Of a DNA stretch of 64,000 bases, positions 63,170-64,000 are shown piece after piece; within the stretch, counting starts at the first letter, position 1, and every line of letters begins with the position of its first letter. The notes beneath the pieces are model-generated. The model saw only the letters and a list, made by a program, of their open reading frames with translations. It had not been told where the DNA came from and did no database searches. Made by a program: the position numbers and the translations under genes. The stretch lies in the NCBI GenBank assembly GCA_000469685.2, contig LS997562.1:21457974-21521973 (forward strand), written 5' to 3'. The stretch comes from Haemonchus contortus (taxonomy: Eukaryota; Nematoda; Chromadorea; Rhabditida; Trichostrongylidae).

Positions 63170-64000
63170 CTTGATGAAATGTTCTACATAAACAGTAGCT
63201 GGAGCAGTTTCTACGGCGCTTAAAAGGACTGTTATATTCATACCTCTGTAAAAAAAACGTATGATAGTGCGAGATCATTCCATCAAGTATCGATGATTTG
63301 CTATCAACTTTGTGATGGAGAAAAGCAGAAATGGTTAACGGCGCATGAATCGTAGAAGCCTTAATTTATTCCCTTCATAATTTCGATCTCGGGTCATGTT
63401 TCAGGCTTTGATAAGCCTTATCGGCTTCTATTCCACGAGTTATCTTGTTCGGTTCGGTTCAGTGGAGAAATGGATCACCGCCTGATTCATTTCTCAACTC
63501 AACTGACCTGAAAAAAATAGTTAGACCTAAAAGAGGATCAGCCATTCTCGCATCTAGAAAGTAATGTAATTATGAAAAAGAAAGAGTAAAAAGAAAAGAA
63601 AAAAGAACAGAAATAACAGACCATGGTACCTCACCCAAGAAGTCACTCGTAAGTCCGACAGGTACGTACTTTGGTTGCTCAACGGCGGTGTTATCGTCCT
63701 CTCTTCTCGAGGCCGAATTCCCGATAACAACGGCTCATGAAATAACTCGCTAGGACAAATTTGTGGACCCCTTGTATACATATGCGGCACTATCTATTCG
63801 AAAAACGGCCTATATAGAGCGTTATTAAGGCTCAGAGATTGCACCGTGTGTATCTTCGGACGAGTTACACCGTCACTATAGAGGTTGTCACCAATCACAT
63901 GGGAACCCGTGTAGGAAGAGAAACCAACTTGTCATGACCCATAAAATGAGATGAAATGCAATTCTGGACAGTTCTGGCTTGATCTAGTTAGCTCTTCGTG
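63170..64000. other. intergenic, no gene seen
   Basis: No exon chain is visible. The frame at 63554-63790 (-) ends in a T/C-rich low-complexity tract and is not credible. Confidence 0.45.

Overview
The window looks like nuclear DNA of a clade V (strongylid or hookworm-like) nematode. Three things point to this. Genes are cut into many short exons with GT..TTTTCAG or TTTAG introns. The best-preserved protein, a 354-residue G-protein alpha subunit, reads like nematode GOA-1. Small degenerate repeats (tRNA-derived SINEs, mariner copies, fold-back elements) fill introns and intergenic DNA. There are no bacterial-style operons, CRISPR arrays or viral genes. I assembled genes by hand from splice signals and reading phase; I ran no search.

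Layout. 1-2100: no gene, but an element of about 1.15 kb with 52-bp terminal inverted repeats (851-1999) ends 120 bp before the first gene. 2120-12936 (+): Mediator subunit 1 (mdt-1.1/sop-3 type), 27 exons. 14925-19355 (-): a multi-pass membrane protein with a WWTWHDTDP motif, 14 exons, with two one-base frame conflicts in homopolymers. 19773-20196 (-): the 3' end of an unidentified gene less than about 420 bp upstream of the membrane-protein gene on the same strand, so possibly an operon. 22812-23716: a decayed mariner with an inverted partial second copy. 24500-28540: exon-like fragments on +, not assembled into a gene. 28100-32180: SINE copies and a dispersed repeat. 32873-47182 (-): goa-1, complete, 10 exons across 14.3 kb, with repeats inside its introns. 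50500-51002 (-) and 53854-54622 (+): weak candidate exons of unidentified genes. 58330-59062 (-): a coherent but frame-broken coding-like stretch. 59637-60018: the second copy of the 30-kb repeat, carrying an 89-bp-arm palindrome. 60785-63157: three more SINE copies.

Functionally, MED1 is the nuclear coactivator-facing subunit of Mediator and GOA-1 is the Go alpha subunit that inhibits neurotransmitter release downstream of seven-transmembrane receptors. The genes are ordinary chromosomal neighbours, not a dedicated system. The most interesting items are the paired homopolymer frame conflicts, the possible two-gene operon, and the fold-back and SINE families.
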